DNA from: Bremia lactucae
Lineage: Eukaryota; Oomycota; Peronosporomycetes; Peronosporales; Peronosporaceae
DNA length: 64,000 nucleotides
NCBI RefSeq assembly: GCF_004359215.1
Contig: NC_090614.1
Location: 1,310,385 to 1,374,384 of the forward strand
Direction: 5' to 3'
Each line of letters opens with the position of its first letter. Position 1 is the first letter of the stretch. The translations under genes were made by a program, and so were the position numbers. The notes below the pieces were generated by a model. The model was not told the origin of the DNA. It saw nothing but the letters and a program-made list of their open reading frames with translations, and searched no databases. Shown piece after piece: positions 41,769 through 53,063 of this stretch.

Positions 41769-42767
41769 TTGGATCCACAGGCTGCCGAGGGATTAATCCC
41801 CCGGGATCTTAAAGTCTAGTTACTTCAACTATTTGAGGAGATTTCTCCTCAAGTACGTGGGGACCTTTTCCCTCAACGTCCTTCGAGTGTGATTGCGCTA
41901 TCACAGTCGGGTCCTCTACGGTCGACTCTCTACTCGACCTAGGATCATCGTGTTGTCCATTTGGGGCAACCGGTATACTCCTTAAATGTCGCCCGCTAGG
42001 CGTACATTCATGTCTCAATCCACTCGACTTCTTCGAGTGGTGGACCTTCGGCGCTGCCTGTGCATTAGCACAGCCGCCGGCATCTGACTTCACAGGGTGA
42101 TTAGTAATCACGCTGTGATCTTGTGTAGTCGTACTAACGACCGTACCACAAGTGAGGCCTTCGCACTCACTCATAGTACATCTACACGCTTGTGGATGCT
42201 CCAAGACGTTCATCAGATGGCCATCTGATGAACTAGTGGCAGGAATCTTCACGGATCGATGCTGCCAGCTGATTTTTGGCTCATGTTTTCTAAACCTAGG
42301 ATGACATCAAATTTTTCATCCTGATCCAGTACGATGAAATCATCGTCGTACTGTAATTCTTTTAAAGTGTAGTGAAATTTCACCACGCGTTTCGTTACTG
42401 TTATCGATGCGCCTGTCGCTAGACGCACCGTCATCCTCGTTTGAGGGATGTCGCGCTCAACGTATTTGAGCCTACGACCCTCCAGTGACTGGCGACGAAT
42501 AAAGTTATTCGACGCTCCGCAGTCCACTAGAGCTCTAAGTGACAAATCATTTGTCACTTTTACCTTCAAGGTGATGAGGGATACCTCATCACCAGGTGCA
42601 GAGACACATAATGATTGTGTGTCTGGAGCAACTTTAGTCAAGAGATTTGCAAATTCTCTTGAGGTTGCTGGATCAGTAGGGCGTTGGCCCCTACTGACCC
42701 CGACCATTTTTTAGCGGTCCGCCTCGCCGTTGTGATTTCGCAACCCACAACGTCGGACCCGCAGCCG
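41769..42767 (-). pseudogene. A1 aspartic protease segment, inverted
   Basis: On the minus strand 42,707-41,813 encodes the end of gag spacer and a retroviral-type protease with LRALVDCGASNNFIRRQ (catalytic Asp-Cys-Gly-Ala) and DEKFDVILGL. All other parts of A1 are on the plus strand. In A3 (63,219-63,929) the same segment is in its normal orientation, followed by the same GCCTGTGGAT boundary. The breakpoints are near 41,768 and 42,767. A deletion near 42,285 removes part of the protease end. Confidence 0.75.
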
Positions 42768-42769
42768 TT

Positions 42770-44035
42770 GCCCTTTGTAGCATTCGGTACATCCCAAGAA
42801 GAAACCGAGACATTCAATATCTTGGATAATAACGGTTCAAGAATAGGCGCTTATACTCTTGATCTATATGCGCCCCCGAAGTTAACTTCGGAGATGACTC
42901 AATTACCAACCCTAGAACCTAAGCGGTTCTTGAGAGATTTGCATGGTGGTAAAATCAAGCAGATCTGCGTACCCGTCACAACGGACGATTACGTAACCGA
43001 TATCTGGTCAGCGGTAATTTTTGCAGAGAACGAATGGGTTCTCAGCAGCTCATCGATGGACGAAAGTGTCCTCGATGCGAAGACTCGGATTGAGAATATA
43101 CTACTCAACCCTGGGAGTCACTCAAAACAAATCCTTTATACAAGGATTTGATTAAATTCAAGGATGTACTCCCTGAAACAGTTCCATGCGAGATGCCTAA
43201 GAAGCCTCAAAGAGATATCGAATTGAGTACGAGCAAGCAAATGCAGCACTCGAAACTCCATCGGTAAATGCACTCGACATGAGATCGAGCTCAAACCGGG
43301 CTAGAAAAACTGTGTCATGAATAAGTGGCCGCTGCCTCGTGAACAAGTACTTGCGATCCATAAATTCTTTATCGATCGATTAGAAGCGGACCATGTAAGG
43401 GAGTCAACCTCCCCACATAGCTCTCCGACCTTCTGTGTGCGAAAGGCGGCAGGAGGGTGGCGGATAGTGCACGCATTCAATAAACTGAATGCTGCAACTA
43501 TACCGGCTCCAACGCCGATACCTAGAGAAGACGAAATCATAGATGTCGGCGTAAGAGCATCATCTTTTAGTCTATGGATCTGATGGATGGATTTTATCAG
43601 ATCCTTATGCGTGAACGGGACATTACGTACACAGTAGTGAGCACTCCCAGTGGGATGCTCTGGAACGACTAGTAATGCGACAGGGGCTTTGTAACACCCC
43701 TGCAACATTCATCAGATGCGTAACGAATCTGTTGAGACCGGTGCGAGAATTCGCACCGAATTATTTCAGCGATGTATTCGTCCATAGCCGGGTAATGGAC
43801 GGAAAGACGGACATGGAAGTTCATAAAACTCACGTTCGTCAGGTTCTAACACTTATGCGAAAACATAAGTTGTACGCAAATCTCAAGAAGTGTACATTCG
43901 CTGCAAGCGAACATCACTTCTTAGGTGCATCGTCGGTAAACACGGCGTGTGCCATGATCCCGAAAATATCAAGAGAAATACCGACTGGCCAGTTCCAGTC
44001 GAAGTCAAGGGACTTAGAAAGATCCTTAGGCTAGC
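42770..44035 (+). pseudogene. A1 spacer and reverse transcriptase
   Basis: 42,890-43,140 is a conserved pre-RT spacer (LPTLEPKRFLRDLHGGKIKQ). The RT has SSPTFCVRKAAGGWRIVHAF (43,418), a broken middle, and GLCNTPATFIRCVTNLL. The catalytic box reads NYFSDVFVHS near 43,755, with Ser where the first of the two catalytic Asp residues belongs (A3, D and E have Phe-Asp-Asp). LYANLKKCTFAASEHHFLGA follows. Confidence 0.75.
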
Positions 44036-44660
44036 GGCGTACTTGCACAAGTACTCACGCAATTATGCCGAGATGACAGTTAATCTTTCTCGTCTCTTGA
44101 AAAAAGACGAGAAATGGTTATGGAACGCTGATTGTCAGCGTTCGTTCGATTGTATCAAGCAAAGCTTGATGCAATCGTCTATCTTCTTGATTGCTGATCA
44201 AGACAGACTATTCCATGTGACTGTGACGCCAGCGATTTCGCATTCGGCTATGCGTTAATGCAATACGATACAAACGGCGCGGAGTGCGTCGTGTGTTACC
44301 AATCGCGTCAGCTGCAACCAGCTGAACGCAATTACCCAGTGCATGACAAGGAACTCCTTGCCATGAAACATGCATTGGCTAAATTTAGGGTCTTTCTCCT
44401 CGGAGATAGACCGTTCATCGTATATACGGACCATGCGTCATTACAACGGCCGTAAATAGCTCACACCTTTCAAAGAATGTTAAGGTGGCTATCCTTCTTC
44501 GCGGAATATAATTTCTCCGTCGAATATAAACCAGGACAACTTAATGTCGTCGCTGATGCGTAATTACGCCGACCCGATTTCGAGTCGGCAGTGCACTCCA
44601 ACAGTGAAATTAATCCCTCTGTTGCAACACTCACTACGAGTGTTCCGTCATCAACCTTAG
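44035..44660 (+). pseudogene. A1 RNase H
   Basis: Runs from EKWLWNADCQRSFDCIKQSL through YQSRQLQPAERNYPVHDKEL to FIVYTDHASL (44,258-44,455). A frame loss then occurs before the ADAL..RPDFE end near 44,560. Confidence 0.75.
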
Positions 44661-44759
44661 TTGAAGACATAAATAAAGTCTACACAGAAGATAAGGACCT
44701 TCTATGTTTGATGGATCATTAAAGAAATCCATCTGATAAATCTTTTAAAGATTTTTTTT

Positions 44760-46110
44760 TACCGGCCCTATATCGATCGTCATCCGATCGATACATAACA
44801 CGCAACGGCTGCTTATTGTATTACACAGCCGTTACCGGCGACACTCTACGTGTCGTCGTCCCAACTCACAATGATTTGCGCTTGCGCATCATGTTAGAGT
44901 GTCACGATGCACCAACAAGTGGGCATCGTGGACGTGAGAAAACTTATCTCACAGTAAGTCGCGACTTTTACTGGCCCCGCCAGTATCAGTTCGTGCGCAA
45001 GTACATTCGTGCTTGCGAGGTATGTCAACGGGTGAAGCCTAGCCCTTCATACCGTGCACCTCTCCAACCTCTACCACTTCCGGCAGAATGTTGGCAGTCC
45101 ATATCTGTGGACTTCGTCTTCGAATTTCCCGAAGACGATCACAAAAACAAGATGGTACATCTTGTTGCAGTACCAGAGTCGATCACGGCTTCGGGCTATG
45201 CCCGTGTCTTTATCGACACGGTATTCAAACTCCACGAATTACCCCGTGAACTGAATTCGGATAGATCCGCAATTCAAGGCGAAGTTCTGGCAATCCGTGT
45301 TCCGATCTCTCGGAACCGGCTGACTATGTCAACTTCTGATCATCCAGAGACAGATGGTCAGATAGAATGCGCAAACCGCGTCCTCGAAAAGACACTTCGA
45401 GGTTACGTCAAATCGTATCCGAATTAGAGCGAGTTTTTACCGATGGTCGAATTCGCCATCAATAATTCGGTTCATGCGTCTACAACGCATACACCGTTCT
45501 TCGTGAATGGCTTACGCCATCCACGCATGCCGACCCAATTAGAGGGATCTTTTAAGTTAACCGGTTTGGACTCGCACGAGCAAAACCATTTCTGGCTCAT
45601 GCTCATCACGCGTCGAATTTAACAACGTCGCGAATGATGTCGATGTCAAAGCAATCGACATCGAAGATGAGAAGATCCCATGGCAGTGCGCAAAAAGCGC
45701 ACTGGAAAAGACAAAACAAATGAGTCAAAAGAAGAATTTTTGCTGGCTCAAGAATCAGTAATCTGATTCGTACATGATTCTATTGCTAACGCAGTGGATC
45801 GAGAGAAACGGAACGCAGACAAACCTGGAAGAGCAAATGTTATTTTTTCAAAATAATGATCTAGTACTACTCTCCAAACTTACTCAAGCGTGTAGTCACT
45901 AATGTGAGTAGCAGTAAACTACTACCCATTTTCATTGGACCATTCCGTGTACTGCATCGCAGAGGCAATGCGTACACAATGAATTGCCACACTGGATGCG
46001 AACGCATCCTACGATTTACGTTGGTCGGCTCCGCCCGTACCATCAGTACACAATTTCTTTCGAGGACGGATCTGACCACCCTTTTTAATAATCCCTAAAA
46101 GATTCTTGTG
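44760..46110 (+). pseudogene. A1 integrase
   Basis: 44,816-45,427 is open for 203 codons. It has an HHCC zinc module (CHDAPTSGHRG ... CEVCQ), catalytic Asp in ISVDFVFEFPEDD, Asp in NSDR and Glu in TDGQIECANRV. About eleven residues after the first Asp are deleted compared with A3. The C-terminal part (VEFAINNSVHASTTHTPFF and the KLLPIFIGPFRVLHRRGNAY module near 45,915-45,980) is in other frames. Confidence 0.8.
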
Positions 46111-46225
46111 GTCACGAACCAGATTCTTATACTGAATCTGGAGACTCTCATGACAGGTCCGAAGATCCTCGAAACCGCGATGAGCTTATCACGAAGAGCG
46201 TGATACTTCCGTTCGTACTCCAACT

Positions 46226-46900
46226 TTGAGTACGCACTCTTCGAACGGTTTTCCAACCGTTCGATATAGTGAGCTTGCACCGCATGCTCCAACGTGTTAC
46301 GCCTACCGCGCTCGTATTCAAGAACCTCCTTCAATACATGGAGGTAGTGGTCGAGTTTGTCGATCTTCGACTCTAGATCCGACACACGTTTCGGATCTAA
46401 TTTTCCCTCCTCCACCACAACCATTGGTGGATTCCCACGGTGGTCAACGTTTCCTTGTACAACGTATTCAAAACCACCGTGATGTGAAGGGGCAGCGAAC
46501 GAGTTTTCTTGTTCGCTGGCGCGGTTATCCACCTTCACATGACAGCTGGGAGCCTCTTTCCAGCTGGTTGTTGCCGTTGAGGGCCTCGTCCATCAGTATG
46601 ACGAGACCCAACCGTTGGATCAGAAGGTCCATCGGAAAAAACGCGCCCCTGGCGCGTGTAAATCGATTGCAAAACGTCAATCGCATCGCGCATCTCGATA
46701 GAGATGCGAGCACTTCTCCAGGGCGAAGAATGGGAATATACATCCCCTTTTACTCGCTTCGTGTTGTCAACACAACACGGACAGGGATCACTCCACGCGG
46801 GCATGAAATTTCTGCCTCACGTGACAACCGATGCAATTTATACCTTGCACCGGTTGGAGTTTGTTCCTCAAACTTAACGCGAATCGCGTTAAGTCTTTGA
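46226..46900 (+). pseudogene. A1 pol C-terminal tail with chromodomain
   Basis: An open frame of 224 codons includes the chromodomain: FPPPPQPLVDSHGGQRFLV, then RTSFLVRWRGYPPSHDSWEP, with the aromatic cage-type residues Trp and the WEP motif. It is separated from integrase by stops near 46,100. Its end overlaps the reverse-strand frame at 46,750-47,160. Confidence 0.75.
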
Positions 46901-47192
46901 AGCCAGGCTTCGCGTCCAATGTCTTTGACATTGCAAATGAACACGCTCCAGGCTTGCATCAGCGAGACTTTATCTCGCTTATTGTTGCCTCTATACCATC
47001 GATGCCTGAAAAAAGCATCGAGATAAAAATCTTCCTCAGCGCGAAAGTTCTTCGCGCTGGGATCAAGGCCATGTAGCTTTGTCGCAATAAATAAGGGATA
47101 TTTATTGTGAGGAGTAGTCTCTCCAGACAAGTTACTGACTAGCCGTTCGGGTAAAGCCACGGCTTTTTCTCAGGGTAAGACGAGACATTTTA
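46750..47192 (-). CDS. A1 reverse-strand accessory frame (3' part)
   Basis: A 136-codon open frame on the strand opposite to pol encodes a charged protein: SGETTPHNKYPLFIATKLHG, SAKNFRAEEDFYLDAFFRHR, WYRGNNKRDKVSLMQAW, then DIGREAWLQRLNAIRVKFEE and a C-terminus VRVVLTTRSE. The A3 copy has the same stop codon context (GAAGCGAGTAA). It is cut on its N-terminal side by the junction at 47,192. The family and function are unknown to me. Confidence 0.6.
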
Positions 47193-48272
47193 TTGTATGT
47201 ACTCGGACACGGACCATGCGTCATTACGCACGGCCCTAAACAGTCCACACCTCTCGCAAAGAATGGCGAGGTGGCTATCCTTCTTTACGGAGAATAATTT
47301 CTTCGTAGAATATAAACTAGAACGACTTAATGTCGTCGCTAATGCGTTATCACGCTGACCCGATTTCGAGCCGGCTGTGCACTCGAGCAGTGAAAATAAT
47401 CCCACTGTTGCAACACTCATTACAAGTGTTCCATCATCACCTCTGTTTGATGACATAAAAAAGCCTACACAGAAGATAAAGACCTTCTCCATTTAATCGA
47501 TCATCTCATGAATTCATTTAATAAATCTTTTAAAGATTTACCGGCTTTATACCGATTGTCGTCCGATCGATACACAACCCGCAACGACTTACTGTACTAC
47601 ATAGCCGTTGCCAACGACATTCCACGTGTTGTCGTCCCTACTCACAATGATTTGCGCTAGCGCATCATGTATGAGTGTCACGATGCACCAACAAGTGGGC
47701 ATCGTGGACATGAAAAAACTTGTCTCACAGTAAGTCGCGACTTTTACTGGTCCCGTTAGTATCACTTCGTGCGCAGGTACTTTCGTGCTTGCGAGGTATG
47801 TCGACGGATGAAGCCTAGCCCTTCATCTTTTGCACCTTTCAAAACTTTCCCACTTCCGGCAGAATGTTGGCAGTCCATATCTATGGACTTCGTCTTCGGA
47901 TTTCATGAAGCCGTCACAAAAATAATGGAATCCTTGTTTTTGTAAACAGATATAGCAAGATGGTACATCTTGTTGCAGTACCAGAACTGATCCTGGCTCC
48001 GGGTTGTGCCCGTTCTTTATCGACACGATATTCAAACTGCACTGTTTACCCGTGAACTGGTCTCGGATAGAGATTTACGGTTCACGACGGAGTTTTAACA
48101 ATCCGTGATCCGATCTTGCGGAACTCGGCTGACTATGTCAACTTCTAATCATTCAGAGACGGATGTCCAGACGCAACTCGCAAATCGCGACCTTGAAGAG
48201 ATACTTCGAGGTTACGTCCAATCGTGTCCGAAAATTGGAGCGAGTTTTTACCGATGGTCGAATTCGCCATCA
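47193..48272 (+). pseudogene. Second family A pol fragment (RNase H end to integrase)
   Basis: It begins in the RNase H motif (DHASLRTALNSPHLS) and continues through ADAL, the HHCC region and the integrase core in broken frames, to MSTSNHSETDVQTQLANRDL and VEFAI just before the gap. The same order is found at 44,415-45,460, so this is a second element joined head-to-tail to truncated A1. Confidence 0.75.
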
Positions 48273-48372
48273 NNNNNNNNNNNNNNNNNNNNNNNNNNNN
48301 NNNNNNNNNNNNNNNNNNNNNNNNNNNNNNNNNNNNNNNNNNNNNNNNNNNNNNNNNNNNNNNNNNNNNNNN
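48273..48372. other. Assembly gap of 100 N
   Basis: Exactly 100 unknown bases, the usual placeholder for a gap of unknown size. Left and right flanks belong to elements in opposite orientation. Confidence 0.98.
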
Positions 48373-48974
48373 CAGAAGCTCTGAACGAGCTCTGAACTCA
48401 GCCCTTGGTGGCTCAAACGTCTGTTTGAGTCGGGTTTTAAAAACCTCTAGCGACCCAAAGACGTATGGGTCGCGCAACTTAAGGCCCAATGGCCAAGTTT
48501 TGGCACGACCTGCCAAATTTGATTGAGCGAATGCGACTTGCACTTGCTCGTCGACGATGTGACGTGCCCTTATGGCATCGTCCAACTCGACAAACCATCT
48601 CAAGAGGGAGTCTTCTTCGACTCCCCTATACTTAAAGATGTAAATCTTTAAGGTTTCGGGACGACGCGTTTGCGTCATCCCAGGTACAGGGGTCTGTACC
48701 TGTTGTAATCTCAACAGTTCCGCCTGTTGAGAGCCTTGCTGATTCAGCAAGGCTACCGTCTCCTTAATTTCGTCAAGTTCATGTTGTATGAACTTGAGGA
48801 TGGCTGAATGGAGGGCATCTCTGTCCAAATCGGACAGCATTGCCAAGATGGCATCGTTTCCTACGGTCGAACTCATTCGTCCGACCGCACTCCTTTCTAT
48901 GTCACTTAGAAAGGAGTAGCTTTCATTTCAGGAGAAACGTGATGCGTATTCCCACTACCATCTAACATGTCCAT
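48373..48974 (-). pseudogene. A2 gag
   Basis: The start ATG at 48,974 gives MDML then a shifted frame with an early stop. From 48,876 the frame is open to the gap: SSTVGNDAILAMLSDLDRDA, a helical region, PETLKIYIFKYRG, EEDSLLRWFVELDDAIRARH and LAGRAKTWPLGLKLRDP, the core of a Ty3-type capsid (retrotransposon gag domain). Confidence 0.75.
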
Positions 48975-49024
48975 GTTAAATGTGGGAAATGTGGTCCTTG
49001 GACGGACTACAAAGTGCTACCAGG

Positions 49025-49474
49025 TGTAACGGGGCACTACGACTTGTACTGTTTCCATACAAGTCCACTTCACACTGCTTCAGTTGTGAGTGGTGCCTTT
49101 CGTTAGGTGACGTACACTGTACGTGCAGAGGAAGACTTCTCTTAAGACAAGTTAACTTAAGAGTGTAAAATGAAAACTGTATTAATATAGTTAAGTGTCT
49201 CTTAATCTATCTTTGTAAATGCTGACTTAACTATAAACTGATGCTAAACATGTAAATGAATTCTTATCTATCTTATCTTGTGACTCTCTTTGATTACTTC
49301 TACGGCTGATTAGTCTGCGGAATAAATAGACATAATGGCCTATACCTATATATGGATAAGAATTCAGGATATTACTATGTAAAGTAATATCCTCCAGATA
49401 TTATCTACCTTTAGATAATATATTAGATAACAACCTTTAAGTGTTAATTTTATGTAACGATACACCCCGTTACA
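49025..49474 (-). repeat. A2 5' LTR, best-preserved family A copy
   Basis: It is 450 bp. Left end TGTAACGGGGCAC and right end GTGTATCG..CCCCGTTACA are the inverted termini. The 22-base biological start is itself palindromic (TGTAACG...CGTTACA). Two hairpins (around 49,370-49,390 and 49,397-49,424) follow. Confidence 0.9.
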
Positions 49475-49836
49475 ATTCCCATAAGTGTACGTCATTTTCG
49501 ATATGTCGGGCTGCCAAAAACGGTCATTTATCGATGGTCAAGTGGCTGTATGCCAACATGCCAGAGTCGCATACAGCTCGAGCATTCAACTGTGCAGTTG
49601 ATTATTGCCATCTCGACGTGGCAACGTGGTTACGATCGCGCTTTATTGAAGACGATGTCGTGTTTGACTTGACAAATCCTACCTTGCGAATTGTGGCCTA
49701 CTTCGAAGCTAATTTCTTTGAGATGCTGCTGTGGTTGCAAACTCACGCCAATGACGTCTTTACACCGGATTTTGTGAGCTGTATTCGTTCAGAGGCATGC
49801 AAGCTTATTTCAAAATGGCTTGCAGAAAACTATTGA
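49475..49836 (+). pseudogene. C-terminal fragment of the ankyrin-repeat gene
   Basis: This matches the last 119 codons of the gene at 55,094-57,049 (SFSICRAAKNGHLSMVKWLY, ..ARAFNCAVDYCHLDVATWLR, ending WLAENY). It begins exactly at the A2 LTR terminus. Its open frame and high similarity suggest a recent origin, and the rest of this copy must lie elsewhere or be lost. Confidence 0.85.
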
Positions 49837-50099
49837 AAATCCTATAATTTTGCAAAGAATATATCCTATTTTGCATTAGGAACTGAAAACTTGAAACAAA
49901 CGTGTTTTACTTTTACAAGCGCAGCTACGCACAGACGAGACTGGCGTGTAAGGATGGCGCAGTCCGTTTAATTAAAAGGTGTCTCACCAATACTAGCGTG
50001 GACATTGTTTTATATAGCGAACACCACGAAACGCAATTGTTGCTCCAGGAGTCCCTATCGTGCGTATTACATCCGCCACAACCCGATTAGAACATTTTG
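49837..50099. other. Ankyrin-gene 3' flank
   Basis: The first 80 bp match the 3' flank at 57,050-57,130. The remainder is unassigned. Confidence 0.5.
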
Positions 50100-50679
50100 T
50101 TTAGACATCGGTCGGGGGATTATCTGCTATCGACATGTGAATCTTGCTACCTAGCAGCTCAAACACATGTCGCTAAAAACCTGACGTAAAATGTGGATCT
50201 CCGTCCAATACTATGGACTCGGGCATCCCGTGTAGTCGGTGTACATGATCCAGGAATAAGAGAGCTGCCTCCTTGCCAGTGATCGATGATTTACATGGTG
50301 CTAAATGCCCAATTTTGCCTCAGTTTGTCTACAAATACGACGAGCCCCGTCCGACCCTTGTGGTCGGGCGGCATGCCAAACATGAAGTCCTGACATACCG
50401 ACTTCCAAAAATCCGTTGGAATCGGTAGCGGCTTCAGTGGTGCACTGCTGGACGGTGCAGGCTTTACGCGCTGACACTATTCCAAAGAGCGAATATAGTT
50501 GGCCACCCATCTATATAGCTGTGGCCACCAAATTCCACTGAGACTCGTAATAATGTCTTTTCACGGTCCAGATGTCCACTAGAAGGCGCATCATGGAGCT
50601 CGTGAAGGATCATCAGTTTGAGATCAGTACATAGATGACTAGATGACGGCTGATGCCATAATAGGCCATCGCTGAAGCT

Positions 50680-51357
50680 TTAGCGATTAAGCTTGGCCTT
50701 TATGTACGACGAAATTGTTTCCTTTCGTCCACCAAAGTTATCCAACAGCATGCGACAATGTTCGTTCTGACTGTGGCTCTCCTTTATTTCGTAAGCCAAT
50801 AAGCTCATCACGTGGTATGCCTTCATGGCTGCCAACGTCGACGACTCATATTGTGCCTTTGCACTAGACACACTCTGTTGGTGTCTTACCTCGAAGTCTA
50901 GTCCGCGTGATAAAGCGTTAGCGAAGACATTCGTCTTACCCGGCTTAAGTTCAACTTTGAAATCAAATTCAGAGAAGAATGTGAGCCGTCTCGCCATTTA
51001 GGCGAGAGGTGCGGTGAGTTTATTGCGGTCCGCAGTAATTTTTATAACCCACAAATGGTTCGTACCCAATAGGTGCACTCGAAACTTGACAATAGCAGAC
51101 TTAATTGAAAGTAGCTCTTTGTCATGCAAAGGATAATTTAGTTCCGCGGCTATTAATAGCCGGAACTGATGCGAGATGACACGGTCAACGCTGTCGTTAT
51201 CCTTCTGCATGACCGCGCTGCCGATTGCAAAATTTCTTGCATCGCAGACGACGCTAAAGAGATTATCCGCGTCTGAGCAATGCCAAGAGCGGTGCCTTAA
51301 AAAAAGATTGTATTCACTGATGTGTACGCATTTTCTTGTTCTTTTATTGAAAACCAT
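50680..51357 (-). pseudogene. E RNase H
   Basis: Two abutting open blocks are separated by one stop at 50,998. Landmarks are VVCDARNFAIGSAVMQ, ELNYPLHDKELL and the ADALSRRPD-like NVFANALSRGLDF. Confidence 0.7.
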
Positions 51358-51432
51358 TTTGCGTCCTTTTTAAGGAGGTCAGATGATGGTTTAGCTCGCT
51401 CAGCATAGTTCTTGTTATACTTATGCAAGTAT

Positions 51433-51867
51433 TTAGCGAGCCCTAAGAATTGGCGCAAATTCTTCACGTGTCGTGGGATTGGCCATTCTTCTTTCTAAAT
51501 TTTTCTTGTCTGGGTCTGCTCGTACAGCATGGGTACCTACGATGCAACCCAGCATAGGTATCTCAGGGACCCCTATGACGCACTTTTGCAAGTTGACGTA
51601 CAATTGGGCGTCCTTCAAAGTCTGCAACACAGCGTCTAAATGAAGCTTGTGCGACTCTATTCCACTCAGCCCGTCCTCGGCCTTACTATGCACGAATACA
51701 TCATCAAAGTAATAGAGCGCGAAGACACGGTGCTGACGCATCACATGAGCCACCACTCGGTTAGATGTTGCTGGTGCGTTTTTCGATCCTTGGGGCATTA
51801 CAAGCCACTCCCAAAGCATACCGTTTGGGGTGCGTACTGTCATTTTGGCTACATTAGACTCTCCCAT
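51433..51867 (-). pseudogene. E reverse transcriptase
   Basis: 144 open codons of RT palm and thumb, with the catalytic FDD intact and VYVNLQKCVIGVPEIPMLGC following. The fingers are missing and a frame break follows. Confidence 0.75.
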
Positions 51868-52015
51868 AAGTCCCTGCAGTCTCTATCTTGATGATGTGGA
51901 GGTACAGAGAAATACTATTATGTATTTACTTGTGAAATTTTGCATTTATTGGATTCATTTTAAGTTCTTATTGTATCATATAGTTGACTTTTGTTCATAA
52001 TTAATTCGTTTGCGC

Positions 52016-52930
52016 ATGATGACTAAAAGTCCGTGGGCTTTATCGGTGATGCCGCAAAGCTTGCAGCTGGTAATGCAAATGTTTTAGTAGACGCTTTTAC
52101 TTCTACTGCGGGGGATAAGTCACTTCATATTCCAATTGGAGAAGACTGGTCTTGGTCACCTGCTACTCCCCTTGCAGGTGTCACTGTCCGACTTGGTGTT
52201 CACACTGAACGCCTCCGGTTCGCGCGGGGCCAAGTCTGTCAAACTTTGGGGTTCTGACGTGACAACCAAAGCGGTCATGACGAAAATGTTTGATTTGTCT
52301 GATCATTTCGGTGGGAAGTCATCTTCGGGTGAATCCATGGACGAGGATAACTCTGCTGATGTCAGTCTGCATCACCAGGAGCGAAGTGATCTCAAAGGTC
52401 ACTCCGGTAGCCATGTTACTGTTAGTGCTAGTATGGATCACGACGGACAGAGTGATTGTAAGAACCACTCTGAGATTACCTAAAATTCTACCTTTTATTA
52501 AGTAAACTGTTATAGCTAACGTTAATATGACCATACGGGAAAAGGATTGCGGCTCGCTTCCGAAAAGACGCCCTGGTTGCTTTTTAAGGTTAACCTAACT
52601 CGTTCGTTTGGTATGACCATGGATCGATATCATATTTCGCTATTCGACTCATCCAGGCTTCACGAGCCTGGCGAGGATGAAACGAAATACTTTATCGATG
52701 CCTTTTTCGGTATTAATGGTGCACATATATGCGGGCAAAGGATGTCATTCTTTTGTTTCAAGCTTGAGAAGCATGTCTATAGAACGTGCAAAGCGTTGGC
52801 CGCGAGGCCTGGCTTAAAAAATTGAATATTTTGTGAACGGTTCGGAATACGAGCCGTAATCGGTGCACGCTACAAGCTACACCGTTTGTCTAGAAACCTT
52901 GCCTCTCGTGAGACTCAAAGGAGGCATACT
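52016..52930 (+). pseudogene. B2 reverse-strand accessory frame
   Basis: An ATG pair at 52,016 opens MMTKS, parallel to METNKS in B1 and MVNKS in A3. The block AAKLAAGNANVLVDA matches the B1 product. 52,136-52,483 is an open Ser/Asp-rich segment (SDHFGGKSSSGESMDEDNSA), and 52,547-52,900 carries the charged C-terminal region in broken frames (EDETKYFIDAFFGINGA, parallel to AEEDFYLDAFFRHR in A1). Confidence 0.55.
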
Positions 52931-53063
52931 ACCTTCAGGATCTTTATTGGATGGCGCTGATCTCTTACGTGATGCGTCAAGGGATTGAGACCCTCCAATC
53001 CTTTTTCGAGAGCGAGAAACGCTTGTTCTCCGATGGATCTTTTGCCGAGGAGGATGGATCTCG

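Larger units (their letters stand above)
41042..47192 (+). mobile_element. Ty3/gypsy chromovirus A1, rearranged, no 3' LTR
   Basis: The 5' LTR, primer site, gag (large internal deletion), an inverted protease segment, RT, RNase H, integrase, chromodomain and reverse-strand frame are collinear with A3. At about 47,192 the element stops within the reverse-strand frame and joins a second pol fragment. Confidence 0.8.
48373..49474 (-). mobile_element. Ty3/gypsy A2: gag and 5' LTR, cut by the gap
   Basis: On the minus strand, LTR 49,474-49,025, primer site 49,024-49,003 and gag run into the gap. The element interrupts or abuts an ankyrin-repeat gene on its right. Confidence 0.8.
50100..51985 (-). 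mobile_element. Ty3/gypsy family E pol fragment
   Basis: Minus strand, right to left: RT with KMTVRTPNGMLWEWLVMPQG and catalytic YYFDDVFVHSK (51,867-51,433), RNase H (51,357-50,680; DKELLSIKSAIVKFRVHLLG and NVFANALSRGLDF), and integrase remnants with HDAPSSGHLDREKT near 50,590. No LTR is present. The right side is cut where B2 begins. Confidence 0.75.
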
